In this document: positions 19,850 through 32,634 of the stretch, piece after piece
How positions within the stretch are numbered: position 1 is the stretch's first letter
Layout: every line of letters begins with the position of its first letter
DNA from: Pomphorhynchus laevis
Lineage: Eukaryota > Acanthocephala > Palaeacanthocephala > Echinorhynchida > Pomphorhynchidae
DNA length: 64,000 bases
Direction of reading: 5' to 3'
Assembly (NCBI GenBank): GCA_012934845.2
Contig: WNNJ02003183.1
Coordinates: 1 to 64,000 of the forward strand
Program-made: the position numbers and the translations under genes
The notes under the pieces: model-generated
The model's database searches: none
The model's input: only the letters and a program-made list of their open reading frames with translations
What the model was told of the DNA's origin: nothing

Positions 19850-22520
19850 GTCTTGGCTGAATTACATCCTTGCACCTACATCCAGAGAACAAGGATATGG
19901 TATCGTTTGCATATATTCCTCCTGTCCCACTGTTCTTCGTCCTCCAACCCTTCATTTATTCTTTGCGGTTTTATATCCGCCTCATTCGCCCCTATTCCAC
20001 AATTTCCATTCGATTCATCAACATTCAATCCAAATACAACTACAAACTCATCTTCACTGTCCTCATACATATCCTTGGCGTGGTACGCAATATCATAGCT
20101 GTTTACGATAGTTTCGCTGCCTACACATCACTGTTCATCTCCGATTTTGGTCTATCCGATCACGTTCTCGTCACCCTTGATCTCACATTCAATCACCTCT
20201 TCACTCAAATCGTATATATCCTCTTCTATAATAATATATTCCTCTCCTCACGATCTCGCCTTTCTTTTCGACTCTGAACTCACATACACTTTCGATTTTC
20301 TCTTGCCCTTCAACCATCATCCTCACTTTAGCTTGCACCATGCCCCTTGGTTTGACATCCAATGCCTACTCTCAAAGCGTCGACTCCGTCATGCTTTTCG
20401 AGTATATCACCGCTCTGAGAGAGCGGTGATATATATGAATCACTCCGTCTCTCCTTGATTCCTATCTTCTTCGCCGGTCTCATCTCAACATACTACATAC
20501 AAAATTCAACTACTTTTTGCAGCATAAAATCATCACTTCATTCAACCCTAAATCTCTCTGTCATACTTTATACTCAATCTTTTCTCGCTTCTTTTCGTCT
20601 TATCCGCTCGCTCACTCCGGCTCTCCATGATTCATATCTGGCTCTTCGCCGGTCTCATTTCAACCTACTTCGTACAAAATGAAACTTTTTCTGGCAGCAT
20701 AAAATCATCACTTCATTCAACTCTAAATCTCTCTCATACTTTTAACTCGATATTTTCTCGCTCTTTTTAGTCTTACAACATCAATCCCCATGATTATTCG
20801 TCATTTCTCTATTAAAGAGCCCACGTTGCTCTCTCTCACAACCCCGTCTCTACCTCATACCACTCTTCCCCACTTCGCATCATCCTCCCGAAACTCTTTC
20901 ATCTCCCTGTCTAACCTGTTGAAGTATCATCTGTCGTCGTGTCCTTGCCTAATAAAACCTCACCCGCCGATCCGTTGTCTACCCAGTACTTAAATCCATA
21001 TGCTCGTAGTTATCCCCTTTTTTCACAGCCTTGTTTAACTAGTATATTCCCTTCACACTGGAAATCCGTCATCGTTCGTACCATCCTTAAGAAACAATCG
21101 CTTGACCACTCCCATCCTTCTAGCGATCGCCTCATTTCACTCCTCCCTACGCTTTCTAAGCTCTTAGAACGCATTATCTTCATACAGATCAACATGTATC
21201 TCTTTTCATCCAATCTGTATTTTCCTTTCCACTTCGCTTTTCGCTCTAATTACTCCACCGAAATCGCCTGCATGAAAGTTTACAACGACCTACTTATTTC
21301 TCGTGACAAAGCTCTATATAGTGTTCTCATCTATCTCGAACTCTCTTCCGCCTTCGACATCGTCGACCACTCCATCTTGTTTTTTTGCCTTCTTTATAAT
21401 TACGGCTCTTCTTCCTCCTCCATAGCATGGTTTGCCTCATATCTATCGGACCGTTATTTTCGAGTATGTTCAAATTCATCATCTCTTCTCATATTCCTAT
21501 TTTCTGCTGGGTTCCACAAGGTTCAGTCCTTGGACCCCTGCTTTTCCCTCTTCTGCTTGGCGATTTATCTCCGTTTACTAAACCTTACTCCTTTAACATC
21601 ATGCAAATACGCCGATGGCATACTCATCTATGTTCATGCACCCGCACATCGCATACACGACTATTGGCATTTCTGCCTCCAACTGTATTTCTTCTATCTA
21701 CAAACGTCTCTCTAATCTCCATCTCGTTCTAAACCCCGACAAGTTCAACATAATGTGGATCCTCCCCCGTAAATCAAACATCTCCTCACCCTGTATATGC
21801 TGCATCATCGATCATCCCCATAGTACACAATCCCACTTTCTTAGGCTTCCATTTCGATGATCACCTTTATCTTAACCCTTCGTCCGTGACAAGGTTCACT
21901 TGTTTAACTTAATTCTCTGTTACATCTGCCGTATCTGCCGGCTTATCGACTTCCGTTCTTGTATATCCCTTTCATGACTTTTTCTTCCGTAAATCGATTA
22001 CTGTCTCAGTCTATTCGCCAATTCTCCAAAATCCAACGCCGTTCGAGTGCTCCTACGTCTCCAGCGCTTCGTCCACACATCCACAGATCGTGCCCAATTC
22101 CCTTAACCCTTTATCCACACATCCACAGATCTTGCCCAATTCCCCTAACCCTTTATCCACATCTGCATCCTACTCCGCCTTCTACTCGTCACTTTTCGTC
22201 TCATCGCTGTCTGCTCCTCATCGTTCATCGAGCTCCCTTTCTTAGACGACACTCGCCCCACCTCTTTATCGCTACGTTCCAGTCATTCCCTCTTACTCCA
22301 TGTTTTCAGTTACTCCAGCAACTACGATCTCGGATCCTAAATCGTAGTGCCCCACTTCCCTGGAATCAACTCCCTTTCGACGTCCGCAACGCTCCTTCCT
22401 TTATCACATTCAACTACCTCCTCCGTTCCCACATTCTCGACACATGATTAAGACTTTTTCTCGTGGTCATGTAAGCGTGCACCGGCAAGCATTTCCCACG
22501 TAAGAATAAACCTTTTTATA
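19850..22520 (+). mobile_element. CR1/L2-like LINE, most of ORF2
   Basis: Left to right: an endonuclease remnant with a LSDHVLVTLDL motif (about 20150-20190); the RT opening FPSHWKSVIVRTILKKQSLD; SSDRLISLLPTLSKLLERII; STEIACMKVYNDLL; a motif A-like SSAFDIVDHSI; YLSDRYFRVCSNSSSL; QGSVLGPLL; and KYADGILIYVHA (catalytic YADD changed to YADG). The C-terminal APLPWNQLPFDVRNAPSF matches CR1/L2-type elements. The + strand is strikingly C/T-rich and A/T-poor against its surroundings. Several frameshifts split the frame, and a ~175-bp tandem duplication lies at 20457-20770. A short one at 22075-22160 repeats CACATCCACAGATC. AATAAA occurs at 22505. Confidence 0.88.
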
Positions 22521-22639
22521 TATCACCAGATATTGTTCACGCAACAGAGGTTTAATAAGTATAATAGTAGTATCAAGATACAAGATCGGAGAAATAGGGA
22601 TCCTTAGTGCACATCTGTAACTAATATAACTGATGTGCA

Positions 22640-25200
22640 TCAGGGTCGTTTTCATAAAAGAATCGCTTGGTATACAACATTATAACCACACTTTTAATAA
22701 TAGGCAACGTGGAACCTAAAATAAGAGATAACAGAACGAATAAAGATGGGGTCATATGCAGCAGAGAAGTTAAAAAACGGTCAAAGCAAGATGATGCTTG
22801 TTATACTGACATAATTTTATGTACCTCACCGTAATGCGAATCTATCAATCTTTGATGAACAAATAAAAACTTTCTGGGATTACATTTCGCCTAATAAAAT
22901 GTTCGTGGATTTTACTAGCAATCGCTTTTTTGCAGATAGAGATGAGGGAGTTTTGAATCGAGATGGCTCGCAAGTCTTTGATACATGTAACTGTTTTTTT
23001 ATTGTATAAAAATATTCTTCGACTAGCATTAATATCGGCATATCGGAAAGGAATTCTAGAAGCATTGTGATGGCGATCTCCTTTTTCTGACTATCTGTCA
23101 AATGCTGACATACTTAAGTGAATATTGGTGCGCTGCTTTTTAGGTTCACAGTGATAGATCCCAGGTGTTCAGGATATCTGTCATAGATAAGTTCCTGTTC
23201 CAAAAGTCACACCAAAACGAGATAGACTGTGGTGAGTGAGTGGTTTCATAGTTATGCTGGGGAATCGACTCCTCTAAAACTCTGTCAAGGCTAGAGTTTC
23301 CAATCCAACCTGATGCTCTTTTATTAAACTTCTTTAATATCTCCCAAAATGAAGGTTGGGAGGAATGAAATCGTACAATGCAGGCCCGTTCTCTACTCAG
23401 TTGTAACCTGTAATGAAAGCTCTAATATTCTTTCGAAATGACTTGCCGGAATGAAACAGTGGGTTGAAAATTCGATATTTATAAGTTATCGAAAGAATCC
23501 TACTAGTTTGCTTAGATATAGTAATTAAATCGGGTCAAAATCGCATTGCCTACAACATGGAAGAGTTCAATCAATATCCTATTAAAACAATACCACTCTG
23601 ATTGGGTTAAAATGGAATAGCTTTCGCATTAGGGAATCTTCATCTAAACACTACCGAAGTAGGTCATGCGAGGTGGACAGTTGTTAGCACTACTGCTTAA
23701 TACATAAGGGTTTAAGCAACCACTTGGGATGAATCAGTAAAATTTAAGGGATAGAGTTTGTTGTTTGCAATGAAATGTAGGGCTGTTGGTATATAAATTA
23801 AGTAATCGTACCTTGTTCTGCATATTGCGGTTTTGATCCAACAACCAGTTCTTTCGTTGAAATTATAAAGTATTATATCATAACCAATAACGATCATTCG
23901 ATTCAATAAGTCGCAACTCTTGTGTATTTCCCTTTGTAGATTTGGATATTGGCTAGACTATTGCGCTTACTGTCTGTACAAAGTATTATAGGTAAACAAG
24001 ATAGGGTTGGATAAGTAGAAGGGTGAACTTGAGTGTATTTAATTAAGGTGAGGAGACTTTGAGATAAAGAGGATTGTGGATGGGTTATATAGGGAGTTTA
24101 AAGAATAGTAATGCGATGTGGTAGAAATTGAGTAATGTCTTGGGTGAATCGGATCGATATAGTCTTCTGAAAGACAATAACGTCGACATCTCGACGAGAC
24201 GATATTCAGTGATAAATGAATATTCAGTGAAAATGGGTCTTGATTACTCCAATTAAGTTGGCCTACAAGCGGAAAGCATACCACTAGTTGGTATGAACTA
24301 AGAATGGTTGGTATTTCCCCAGCCAGAACCAACCTTGGATCTGCTTTTACCTCCAGATATGACATCATTAGGTGAAATTGCCAGGGTATCATCATGTGCC
24401 TTTCTAGTTTAGCATGTGTCATTTTTGTATATTAATCTTGGAGGGATTGTTTATCGAAGAAGACCGTTTCGTTTATGTTTTAGGTTTCGGTGTAGTCTGA
24501 GATGATCTTAGAAACATCATTCTAAGGATCCTCTGGATTGATGCCTCCATCTGCTACTTTGTTTACACCTCTTTTATATCCATCATACGGACAATGCCGT
24601 TAATGCAGCAGCTTGATGGATGTATGAAAGCAGATGCTATTCCTCAGCCAAAGTACACACTTTGGGTTTTGCATGTTAGTACTTGTCCTTGTACATTTTA
24701 AACCATTTGCACTTTCGGGCCATGCTGGATGGTGTAGATGACAATTGTGACAGCACGGTTATTTATTGTTGCAACTGATCCCACTGTGCTGAGTACTGTT
24801 TCTGCAAATGGGACAGCGTTGCGCTTTCCTGAATGATGAATGTCAATGCCCCGTGTATGGTAATTTCGACAGTAAGCATAAATGTACTCTTCACTGGATA
24901 GGTGGATAAAGATAGTTGGTCCCTATTACGGGGTTGTGTTTCTTCTTTGCTAAAGTATTTTCATGGGTGTAGAGCCAAGTGCAATTGCATCATATTACCA
25001 TTTTTGTTCTTTATAAATCTAATGTTCTTAATTCCGTATATTTTATCCTTTTCTAAGATATCTATATACTCTAAGTCGGGAATGATATTATTAATGCTTA
25101 AAGAGGTACCTATGAATCGATATTCTGCTGTGCCATATTGTCTAAGTTGTGTGCTGAAGTAACTCGAATATTGCTTGGCCATATCAGGTGAAAAGAAAGC
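22640..25200 (-). mobile_element. Degraded minus-strand LINE: ORF1-like and endonuclease-like parts
   Basis: Read on the minus strand from 25182: MAKQYSSYFSTQLRQYGTAE, then a Cys/His-rich stretch near 24690-24850 containing PCCHNCHLHHPAWPES, which resembles the finger of LINE ORF1 proteins. A further frame (24422-24039) contains SYLEVKADPRLVLAGE and may be apurinic-type endonuclease. Frames down to 22880 end in STNILLGEM. Stops are frequent. It faces the + strand CR1/L2-like element tail to tail. Family and limits are uncertain. Confidence 0.5.
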
Positions 25201-26768
25201 AATGCGATAAACTCAAATTTCCTAGTTGATGTAAATATATTTTCCCCTGATATTTCTGTACAAAGGGTTTTAGTAATACCTTAAAAAATCATTCATTTTC
25301 AGAGGGTTTCTACATTCACCTATAAAGATTATTAAGTTTCATCATTTGAAGAACTTCTTTTATATCGTCTATATTCTTAATCTTTGGAATTACTAACCTG
25401 CATTGTTGCTTTCAATATTCTTTGATCTATCGTCAATTTAGTTCGTTACACATTGCTCGCTTGTCGTTTGAAAACAATTCACTAAAACGTAAAATCAAAA
25501 AATGTTATTTAATTCAACAACATTCTCTTTAATAGTAGACTAGAAAGAGCACTTGGCTACATAAAGAAGATACTATGTATCGTTAGTAAACGAGCATAAG
25601 ACAAGAAAGAGCATTTAGTTGCCTAAAGAAAAGACTAGGCATGATTAGAAAAGGGTAGGACAAACGAAGACAAGTAGTTATGTGGTCTCGCGATAAAGTG
25701 AAACTGCATGTCAACTAAGCATTGATTTAGATGAAGAGGTAGGTTATGACTGTTTGAAGAACACTTCAAACAACATAAGTAATTTCCTGAATGAGCAAGT
25801 TAGTTAAAAGCTTATAGGTACAAACGAAGCTTAAAAGATGACATTTCTTAGTGATACAAAATTGGGGCTTCAAAAAACTCACAAAGGCCATTTATTGGGC
25901 TCCTGATAATCAGCTGCATTTCAACCTTGACTGTACGAATCAAGATATCTTCAAATCAAATTAACTCAACTTGTTAAACAGGTTCCTTCTTATATCGAGA
26001 ACTCAAAAGCTTTCCTTCGTCGTTTTACAGAAGAATCAACAAGGTGGCCACGAGGATGTATACTCGTGACTGCTGACGTAAGAAGCCAATATACCAGATA
26101 GATTTGATAAATAGATAGATTTAAATATTCATATATTTAAAAGCATTGTAATTCATAAAATGATCTTGTTCAATACCATTTTACGTAGCTTTGAAAATAT
26201 AGTATCTAGATGTAATTATATTGTAGAAATAATTATATTTTTTCAAATTTCGGTTAAAGAAACTGTCTTCTGTATAATTATATAGAAATCTTGTCCATAA
26301 TACGATTTATTACTTATTGTATTCAAATTTAATCCCGGATTTTTTTGAGCGAAAACATAAAATATCTCTAAATAATTTATTCCTCTACTTGTTCTCTTTC
26401 AGATTTGTGCATAAAATATGCTATTTCTTAGCCACTATAACTTGATCGCGCATTATCTAATTAGTAATATTTTCTAATTTGAGTTGACATGATAGATTTA
26501 CGTTAATTTATAAATTTTCTTTTTACGTTTTGAAAGGTTTTACTTTCCATATTTTTTTATACCGTCAGAGTGAAAATCAGCTAAAGCATTTATTGTTACA
26601 AAGAATGAACAATAACCGAAATTTGAATTGATTTTTCAAAAGTAATAAGCTTTTGTAATTGTTGTAATAATATATATATTTTTATTATTTAGATGCTTCG
26701 TAGTCGTAAAACGTTGTTTCATCAGTTTACCCACAATCAGAAAAGGAAATTGCTATGATTTGTATCAG
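25201..26768. other. Stretch without a recognised gene
   Basis: A ~70-bp imperfect tandem duplication lies at about 25540-25670 (AGAAAGAGCACTTGGCTACA and AGAAAGAGCATTTAGTTGCC). No coding feature is recognised. The 5' exons expected for the HACD gene were not found here. Confidence 0.45.
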
Positions 26769-26816
26769 GATTGCCGAACTTTGATTTTCACACTTCAAAC
26801 AGTTGCCTTTCTTGAG
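26769..26816 (+). CDS. 3-hydroxyacyl-CoA dehydratase (HACD/PTPLA), 48-nt exon
   Basis: HACD enzymes remove water from 3-hydroxyacyl-CoA to give trans-2-enoyl-CoA, the third step of very-long-chain fatty-acid elongation, as multi-pass membrane proteins of the ER. This small exon encodes DCRTLIFTLQTVAFLE, which aligns with the family stretch (F)FQT.ALLE at the start of the third membrane segment. The acceptor is TGTATCAG; the donor is CTTGAG|GTTTAA, phase 0. The N-terminal exons (first membrane segments, and a CS/p23 domain if this is an HACD3-like protein) were not found upstream. Six exons over 20.7 kb, all + strand, with matching phases, make an intact partial gene. Confidence 0.85.
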
Positions 26817-26859
26817 GTTTAAATATTTGCTAATCAGTATTTTATACGGTTTTTCGCAG
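26817..26859 (+). other. 43-bp intron of HACD gene
   Basis: GTTTAA...TTTTCGCAG. Removing it joins LE to VFHAASKI in frame. It is one of two very small introns in the window. Confidence 0.85.
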
Positions 26860-26967
26860 GTATTTCATGCAGCCTCTAAAATAACTAGAGCAAATGCCTG
26901 GATAACATTTGTCCAAATCCTTTCGAGGAATTTTATTTCATGGGCAGCCCTGTATCGAATTGAAAAT
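26860..26967 (+). CDS. HACD exon: VFHAASKIT...QILSRNFISW segment
   Basis: Encodes VFHAASKITRANAWITFVQI then LSRNFISWAALYRIEN. This aligns with the family block (E)..(H/N)..(I)G(I/V)...S.....(V/I)Q(V/L)..R(N/I)F, and is closer to HACD3-type (QLLGRNFILF) than to HACD1/2-type (QVSSRIFMVW) members as I recall them. Phase 0 at both ends; the donor is GAAAAT|GTAAGA, a strong consensus. Confidence 0.88.
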
Positions 26968-27499
26968 GTAAGAAAATTACTGTACTGCGCCGTACTGAAT
27001 ATTGCATAAAATAACTATTTACATGTAATGACTTTTTAATTAGTGAAATATTTATTATATATGAAAGCCCCTTATCATACATAACTTGAAAATCCATCTT
27101 TCTAATAATTGTTTAAAAAAATTGACTTATTTTGATACTTTGCGAATTTCTTATCCTGAAAGACAAACAATTTGTTTTTATCTTAAACAACAATTTATCA
27201 AAATTGTTGTTTGTAAGAAACAACTCGACTGTTATGTTTTATCGAATTGAAAGGCACACACAGCAGTTATTCTTTGCTTTATGGGAAACCTGAAATATTA
27301 ATCGTTATTTACTGATGAAAATAACAAAAATACATTCTGATTATCAAATAAATTAATGTCCAATTGCTTGTTTGAAGATTATGCGAATTAATTGAATCAT
27401 TTCGAATTTTTTTCGTTCTTTCTTATTTAATTATTAGATAATTTATTATTTAATTATTTAATTTAATTTTTATTTAGCATTATGTTTTATTTATAAATA

Positions 27500-27630
27500 T
27501 TATAAATGTTTACTAGTAATTAGTTGCTAGTAATTTATAATTACTTAATTATTTATTATTTTGTTTTTATTTATCATTATTTTTAATTAATAAATAATAT
27601 TATAAAATACGTAGACTCAGTTAGCTGATT
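27500..27630 (-). repeat. Short interspersed repeat, partial reverse copy
   Basis: The reverse complement reads AATCAGCTAACTGAGTCTAC then GTATTTTATAATATTATTTA, the family head and start of the middle. The tail is absent. Confidence 0.65.
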
Positions 27631-29429
27631 GATTTGCAATGTGAAATGATAATCAGTTGTTAGCTATTAACAACTGATTAAATAATTAAATAATTTAAAT
27701 AAATATAAATTTTAATAAATATTAAATAATTTAATTTTTCAATTTTTTAGCATTATTTTTTAATCTATAAAATACAATTTATGTTAGATTCGCGTGAGAG
27801 CCAAAGTGCAGTTTCAGTTCAATTTTAGTCGGCAAAATGCTATTTAATTATAACAAATTAAAATTGAATTTGTTTTCATTATTTCAACATAACCAATACG
27901 TCATCATCAGAAATATTTAATTATACTCAGTTTTTTTATAACTACTTAGTTTCAGGTCTCATTCCAATTGACCTTAAGAATAAATCCTAAAATTAATTGG
28001 AGTTTAAGTCTCATAAATCAATTTCCCTGAGGTGTTATTCAAATTCAATAATTTTGAATTACTTTAAAAATGTTATATTTTGCGAGAATATTTGGCATTA
28101 GTATTAAAAGTAAATAAAATTTGATTTATAAATAGCTTTATTAATTCTTGGAATTTGAAAATTTGGAATTTAACTTGAAAAATCGTTGATTTTTATATAA
28201 TATGACTTAATTACTTAATACCTCATTAATTATTAATCATAATATTAATAATTAATTATAATTATAAAACTAAATCAAATTATTTTTTTATTATGCAATA
28301 ATAAAAAACTTGAAATATAAAATAAATACATCAAGTTTCAGATAGGGACCCATAAAGAAGATTAAGTTAAATATTAATTATATATAAACCAGATAAACTA
28401 GTTTATCTGGTTCCTTTTCAAAACCTTATAATTTGAAAGAGTCTAGTAATGACCCCAGATCGCGGTTACACTCACAACAATAATTATATATACAACTTGA
28501 AATGATTAGTGGTAAACCATCAATGTTAATCATATGTTTTTGGTGAAATGGGTATGCAGCAAAGAGTGCTATCGCTTTGTAAATAATCATATAGCATCAC
28601 AAACTTTAGGGCTATGGATTGTGATAATCACTTACAAGTGGTAATATTGTAAGCCAGCACAATCAGAGAAGAAAAAGGATTAGGACGCAAAACACAATGG
28701 TTGTGAAAACTGACTTAGCACGCAAAAAACAATGGTCGAAAAAGAAACACAATCGTTGTGGAACCTGACGCTCATCACAATTATGCGATAAACTTTGTCA
28801 GTGGGTACTCAACCTCTTGATTCTTTCTATATGCAAAGTCATTCATCAATTTATGAAGAAGTGTTGTATTCCAAAGCGGTAAATTAGGTATTCACAAAAG
28901 CACTGAAAGATGTGTCATTATTATCGCAGCTACTTAATTAATGAATACAATCAAACATATAGCGTAAGTTCGGAAAACGGTTGAATAATGATTTCGACTA
29001 TAGGATGAGTAGTTATTCGACGATGCTTTCTATTTACATCAAAACTTAAGCTTGAAAAATCTATTTGCGACCACTTTGTTTGGAAAACCTAAAAAAGTTA
29101 TTAGTAGTTTATTATTATTAGTTTTATTAGTCATAAAACTAATGACTGCTGGTAAACTTGCTGCGAGATTTACTCTCGCAGCAAATGCTAATATTAGTCT
29201 AATGACTGTCGGGAAACTGATGGTCAGTGCATTCTCTCTAAGTGGCCGAGGGCACATAAGTAAAATCACTTTTTAAAGATATTACACCAAAAGAAGAGGA
29301 GAATAAGGTTACCTATGTAATCTTAAGATCTAGTGTTTAACTCCTACATGAGGAGGTAATCATAAGGACATAATCATAAGGTCTTGCTTACCTCATCTTA
29401 CAATGTGTAATTACCATTCATTAACGATG

Positions 29430-29785
29430 TTAATTTATAGGAACAAATAAAAATCAAATCAAAGACCAAATGAATTATTCAATATTTCAATGGCAACTGC
29501 CATCATCAGGAAAAAGGAAAATTGTTACAGTTTTTGTGTATAGAAGACCGCGACTTCACTATTTTAACTTCATTTTTTCTCCAAATCACTTGCAACTAAT
29601 AGTGCAGCAGTTCATATTGCTGACGAATTTAATTGGAGATATTTAAGTCATCCATTTCCTTGACTTTTGTATATGTTAATTTATAGGAACAAAGCACTGG
29701 TGATGACGGTTGTCATTGAAATATTGAATAATTTCTTTGGTCGTTGATTTGAATTTCCTTTGTTGCTATAAATTAGCATATACTA
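29430..29785. repeat. Inverted pair of ribozyme-bearing PLE-like ends
   Basis: The left copy (29430-29515, minus) and right copy (29680-29785, plus) share AATATTGAATAATT, TTGGTC and TTGATTTGAATTTCC-like runs in opposite orientation, about 170 bp apart. Each starts with a CTGATGA-like box. This is the arrangement of inverted terminal repeats of Penelope-like elements with nothing recognisable between them. Confidence 0.6.
29477..29513 (-). ncRNA. Hammerhead ribozyme motif, minimal helix III
   Basis: Minus strand: UUC, CUGAUGA (29503-29509), helix II UGGCA-GU-UGCCA, UU, GAAA (29485-29488), UA loop, U-U, then GAA, which pairs with UUC. Two extra U precede GAAA. The right-hand partner on + (29693-29735) has UGAUGA and GAAAUAUUGAA, but a weaker helix II and a changed first core base. 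Confidence 0.6.
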
Positions 29786-30638
29786 AATTTAGGGAAATTG
29801 ATGACTTAAATATCTTCAATTCATTAGCGATGCTTGGCAAAAGACGAAGAAAACATTATCGGGGCCTAACGGAGTACACCAAAAAGTGATCGCTCTTCTG
29901 TGGCCGATCCACCATCGTGGCGAATGAAATACCTACATTCTTTGGAACGAAATCTCACAGTTTGGGTAAGACCCTCTCAACTTGACTACTTGTAGTGCGC
30001 CCATTAGCTTGCCTATGAGATCACTAAATGCATTAGCGGCCAGTAGACTCATAGCAATTCAAAAATAGACTGTGGGATCTGACCCATAGTCGTTTGTAAA
30101 GTTTTAGGCTTTATCATTCGCAGCGCCTTATTAAGAATCTTTAAAGTCGATCTGATGGAACATCCGGTATTCTTCAATACCTGCATCTCATAAATCTGGA
30201 ATCGAATATGATGTGTGCGATTATTACGTGACGTATTGACCAGTGTGTCTAGCAGTTGATTCCTCCAAAACTGGGATAAAAATACGGAATGTCTATCGCA
30301 CAGAGACTTGTCGCCAAACACTAACGAAAGATTAAATGATGGGTCTTGATCGTTTAACATTTAACGGAGGTTTGTCCTTAATAACTTTTTAATAATTTTA
30401 ATTAAATTCAGCTGGCATGAAATAGTAATGAAAAAAGCAACAATCAATATTTCAATGGAAATAAAAAAGAGTTTTAACATTAAACTTTTTTAATTTGTTA
30501 GTCTACCAAATTCTTGATAATATTTCAAAATATTTAAAAAATAGTTTTAAAGTTTTAAAGCATCTACAATTTCTAGCGGGTATTTTCGTTTCATGGACTT
30601 TTTTCTATTTTCTATTTTTTATTTTTTTTAAATTCTAG

Positions 30639-30760
30639 ACTCACGATTGTATCGGGACATGCATCATTTTATTTGCCTGGTCGTTAGCAGATGCAACTAG
30701 ATATTTGTTTTTTGTTTTATCATCTTCGGGTATTTGCCCATGGATAATTAAGTGGCTAAG
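30639..30760 (+). CDS. HACD exon: AWSLADATRYLFF membrane segment
   Basis: Encodes THDCIGTCIILFAWSLADAT then RYLFFVLSSSGICPWIIKWL and the first two bases of Arg. It matches the HACD hallmark VLF..AW...E..RYSFY.......P....WARY. The usual Glu of the T-E-(I/L) triplet is Asp here, and the RY pair is kept. It is strongly hydrophobic, a membrane helix followed by a short loop. The acceptor is AATTCTAG; the donor is CTAAG|GTATGA (phase 2). The match is good enough to find the exon even though it is interrupted by introns of 3.7 and 1.8 kb. Confidence 0.9.
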
Positions 30761-32594
30761 GTATGATTTAAAATTCAATTTTGTTGTTTTCAATCTGTTA
30801 TGATCTTTAAGTCAAGATTTAATGAAATTTACATAAAATTTCGGGATATCAGTCAAAAGATTAAATATAATTCCAAACAAAATATATTGTATGATGTATT
30901 AGATTATTGCAACAGTTAACCAAACCTTTACAAAATTATCTAAAGAAGCAAACGCCGCATTTAATTCTACCACAAATAATTTTTATATAATAATTCTAAA
31001 TATATTTATTTAATTAATATTTTTAGTAATGTGTATTTAGTATTTCATATTCTTTATAATTCTTGAATATGTAATATGGTCAATTTAAGATAAAAGAGGC
31101 ATATTAGCCTTTTTGATATTCCATTTAACGTTCAATAGCCAAAGAAACCATATTTTAATCTAATGATCTACATACTAATGTTCTTTGTGTTTTCAAAGAC
31201 AACGTGTTTATGCTCTGTATATCTCCATTGTACTTATATTATTATATTTATTATATTTAGTAAATATAATGATGTCTATATAATAAATATTATATTTTAT
31301 ATAATTAATATTTATAATTAATATTTATATAAATATTATATAAAGCAAATATCGTTAATATTATCTATAAAAAGGAGCGGTATCAACATGAGATCGATAT
31401 TAGATTCTATAAATATTATATTATGAAATATTATGTTATTAAATTTTTCATTGATCACAATTAATTACTGCATTTTTAATTTAAATACTTATGTCACTTA
31501 ATTGTCATTGTCGATGTCTAATGTTGTCATTAGACGGTTATATCAATACATTGCTAATTTTTTGCAGATTTGTTTGATTTCTAAAGTTTACAAATTGTAT
31601 TCTGGTTTTTGTAAACTGCATCACACCGACATTAATCGTTTTTGTAAGGCACATTGTTATTTACTCGTTATCAAGAAATCTAATATGGCGTATTTGATCT
31701 TAGCAATTCAACTTCGAATGTTCCTTTACTGGATAGAATTATTTTTAGTTCAGCTATCATTTAATTGTCAAATGAATTAAACAATGCAATTACGCTTCAA
31801 TAAGGTGGTTAAATATATACTACATTACTGTGTATATATTAATTGCACCTTGACATAGCAATAATTATAATTTTGAGTGCAAAATATAACTAATTAATAT
31901 ATCACAGTAAAATATTTATATTTATACAGATATTATTAAATATCTGTATAATTTATATAAAAAATTAGAGCAATTTTTATTAGAATCACTAATAGAATCA
32001 CTAATAAAATGACGCAGAATTTCAATTAACTTAATTTTATCAAATATTTTTGTTATTTAAAGTTGAAAAACGCGTAAATATTTTTGCATTTTTTCAGTAA
32101 AGATTTTTGCTAATTTCATAGGATAAATAATAAACTTTACTAAATTAAAAAAATTATATGCTTAAATAAATTTAAGTTTATTATAAAATAATTAAGTAAA
32201 AATAATTATAAAATATTTTATAATTTATTATTAAATAAATAATATTTATTTATTATTAATTATTATTTATTATTAATTATTGTTTATTTATTATTAATTA
32301 TTTATTATATTATTTTTATTATTTATTTATTAATAAATAATAATTATTATTTATTTATTATTTATATTTATTTATTATTAAATAAATAAATTTAAAGTTT
32401 ATTCAAACATAAACTGAAAGTTTTGTTTTAATTTTTCACTTAATGCATTAATTGTACTATCATCGTGAAATTATTTCTATAAAGCAATAGTTTACAAAAC
32501 TAGTCCCTCTACTTTATTAAACTTTATGCTTAAATTGCAATTTTATCTTTATTTTGATATAAAATCTTAAAAAATATATCTTGCCATTTTTAAG
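30761..32594 (+). other. 1.83-kb intron of HACD gene
   Basis: AT-rich. A + strand frame at 31502-31780 has no family resemblance and no good splice sites. Nothing else is seen. Confidence 0.7.
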
Positions 32595-32634
32595 GTATTC
32601 GTTGTTTGTCGTTCTTTACCCAATTGGAGTACAG
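32595..32634 (+). CDS. HACD 40-nt exon carrying the catalytic Tyr
   Basis: The first base completes the Arg codon from the previous exon. It then encodes YSLFVVLYPIGVQ. The family motif is RY..F..LYP.G...E. The Tyr of LYP is the catalytic tyrosine (Tyr149 of yeast Phs1), and the catalytic Glu seven residues later is encoded by the next exon. The acceptor is TTTTTAAG; the donor is GTACAG|GTATTT. At 40 nt it is far too short to be noticed without following the protein family. Confidence 0.87.

Larger units (their letters stand above)
26968..30638 (+). other. 3.67-kb intron of HACD gene
   Basis: Contains a reverse piece of the short interspersed repeat (about 27500-27630), a 26-bp perfect palindrome at 28387-28412, and the ribozyme-bearing inverted pair at 29430-29785. 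A minus-strand frame at 30049-30360 has no family I recognise. Confidence 0.75.

Noticed and set aside
19876-20070. Minus-strand acidic frame (MYEDSEDEFVVVFGLNVDES)
   Set aside because: Antisense shadow of the C/T-rich LINE endonuclease region.
30049-30360. Minus-strand 103-residue frame as a gene
   Set aside because: Composition is plausible but no family, no splice sites and stops just beyond; could be old element sequence, not enough to call.
31502-31780. 92-residue + strand frame in an HACD intron
   Set aside because: No family resemblance and no matching splice signals; likely chance in AT-rich DNA.
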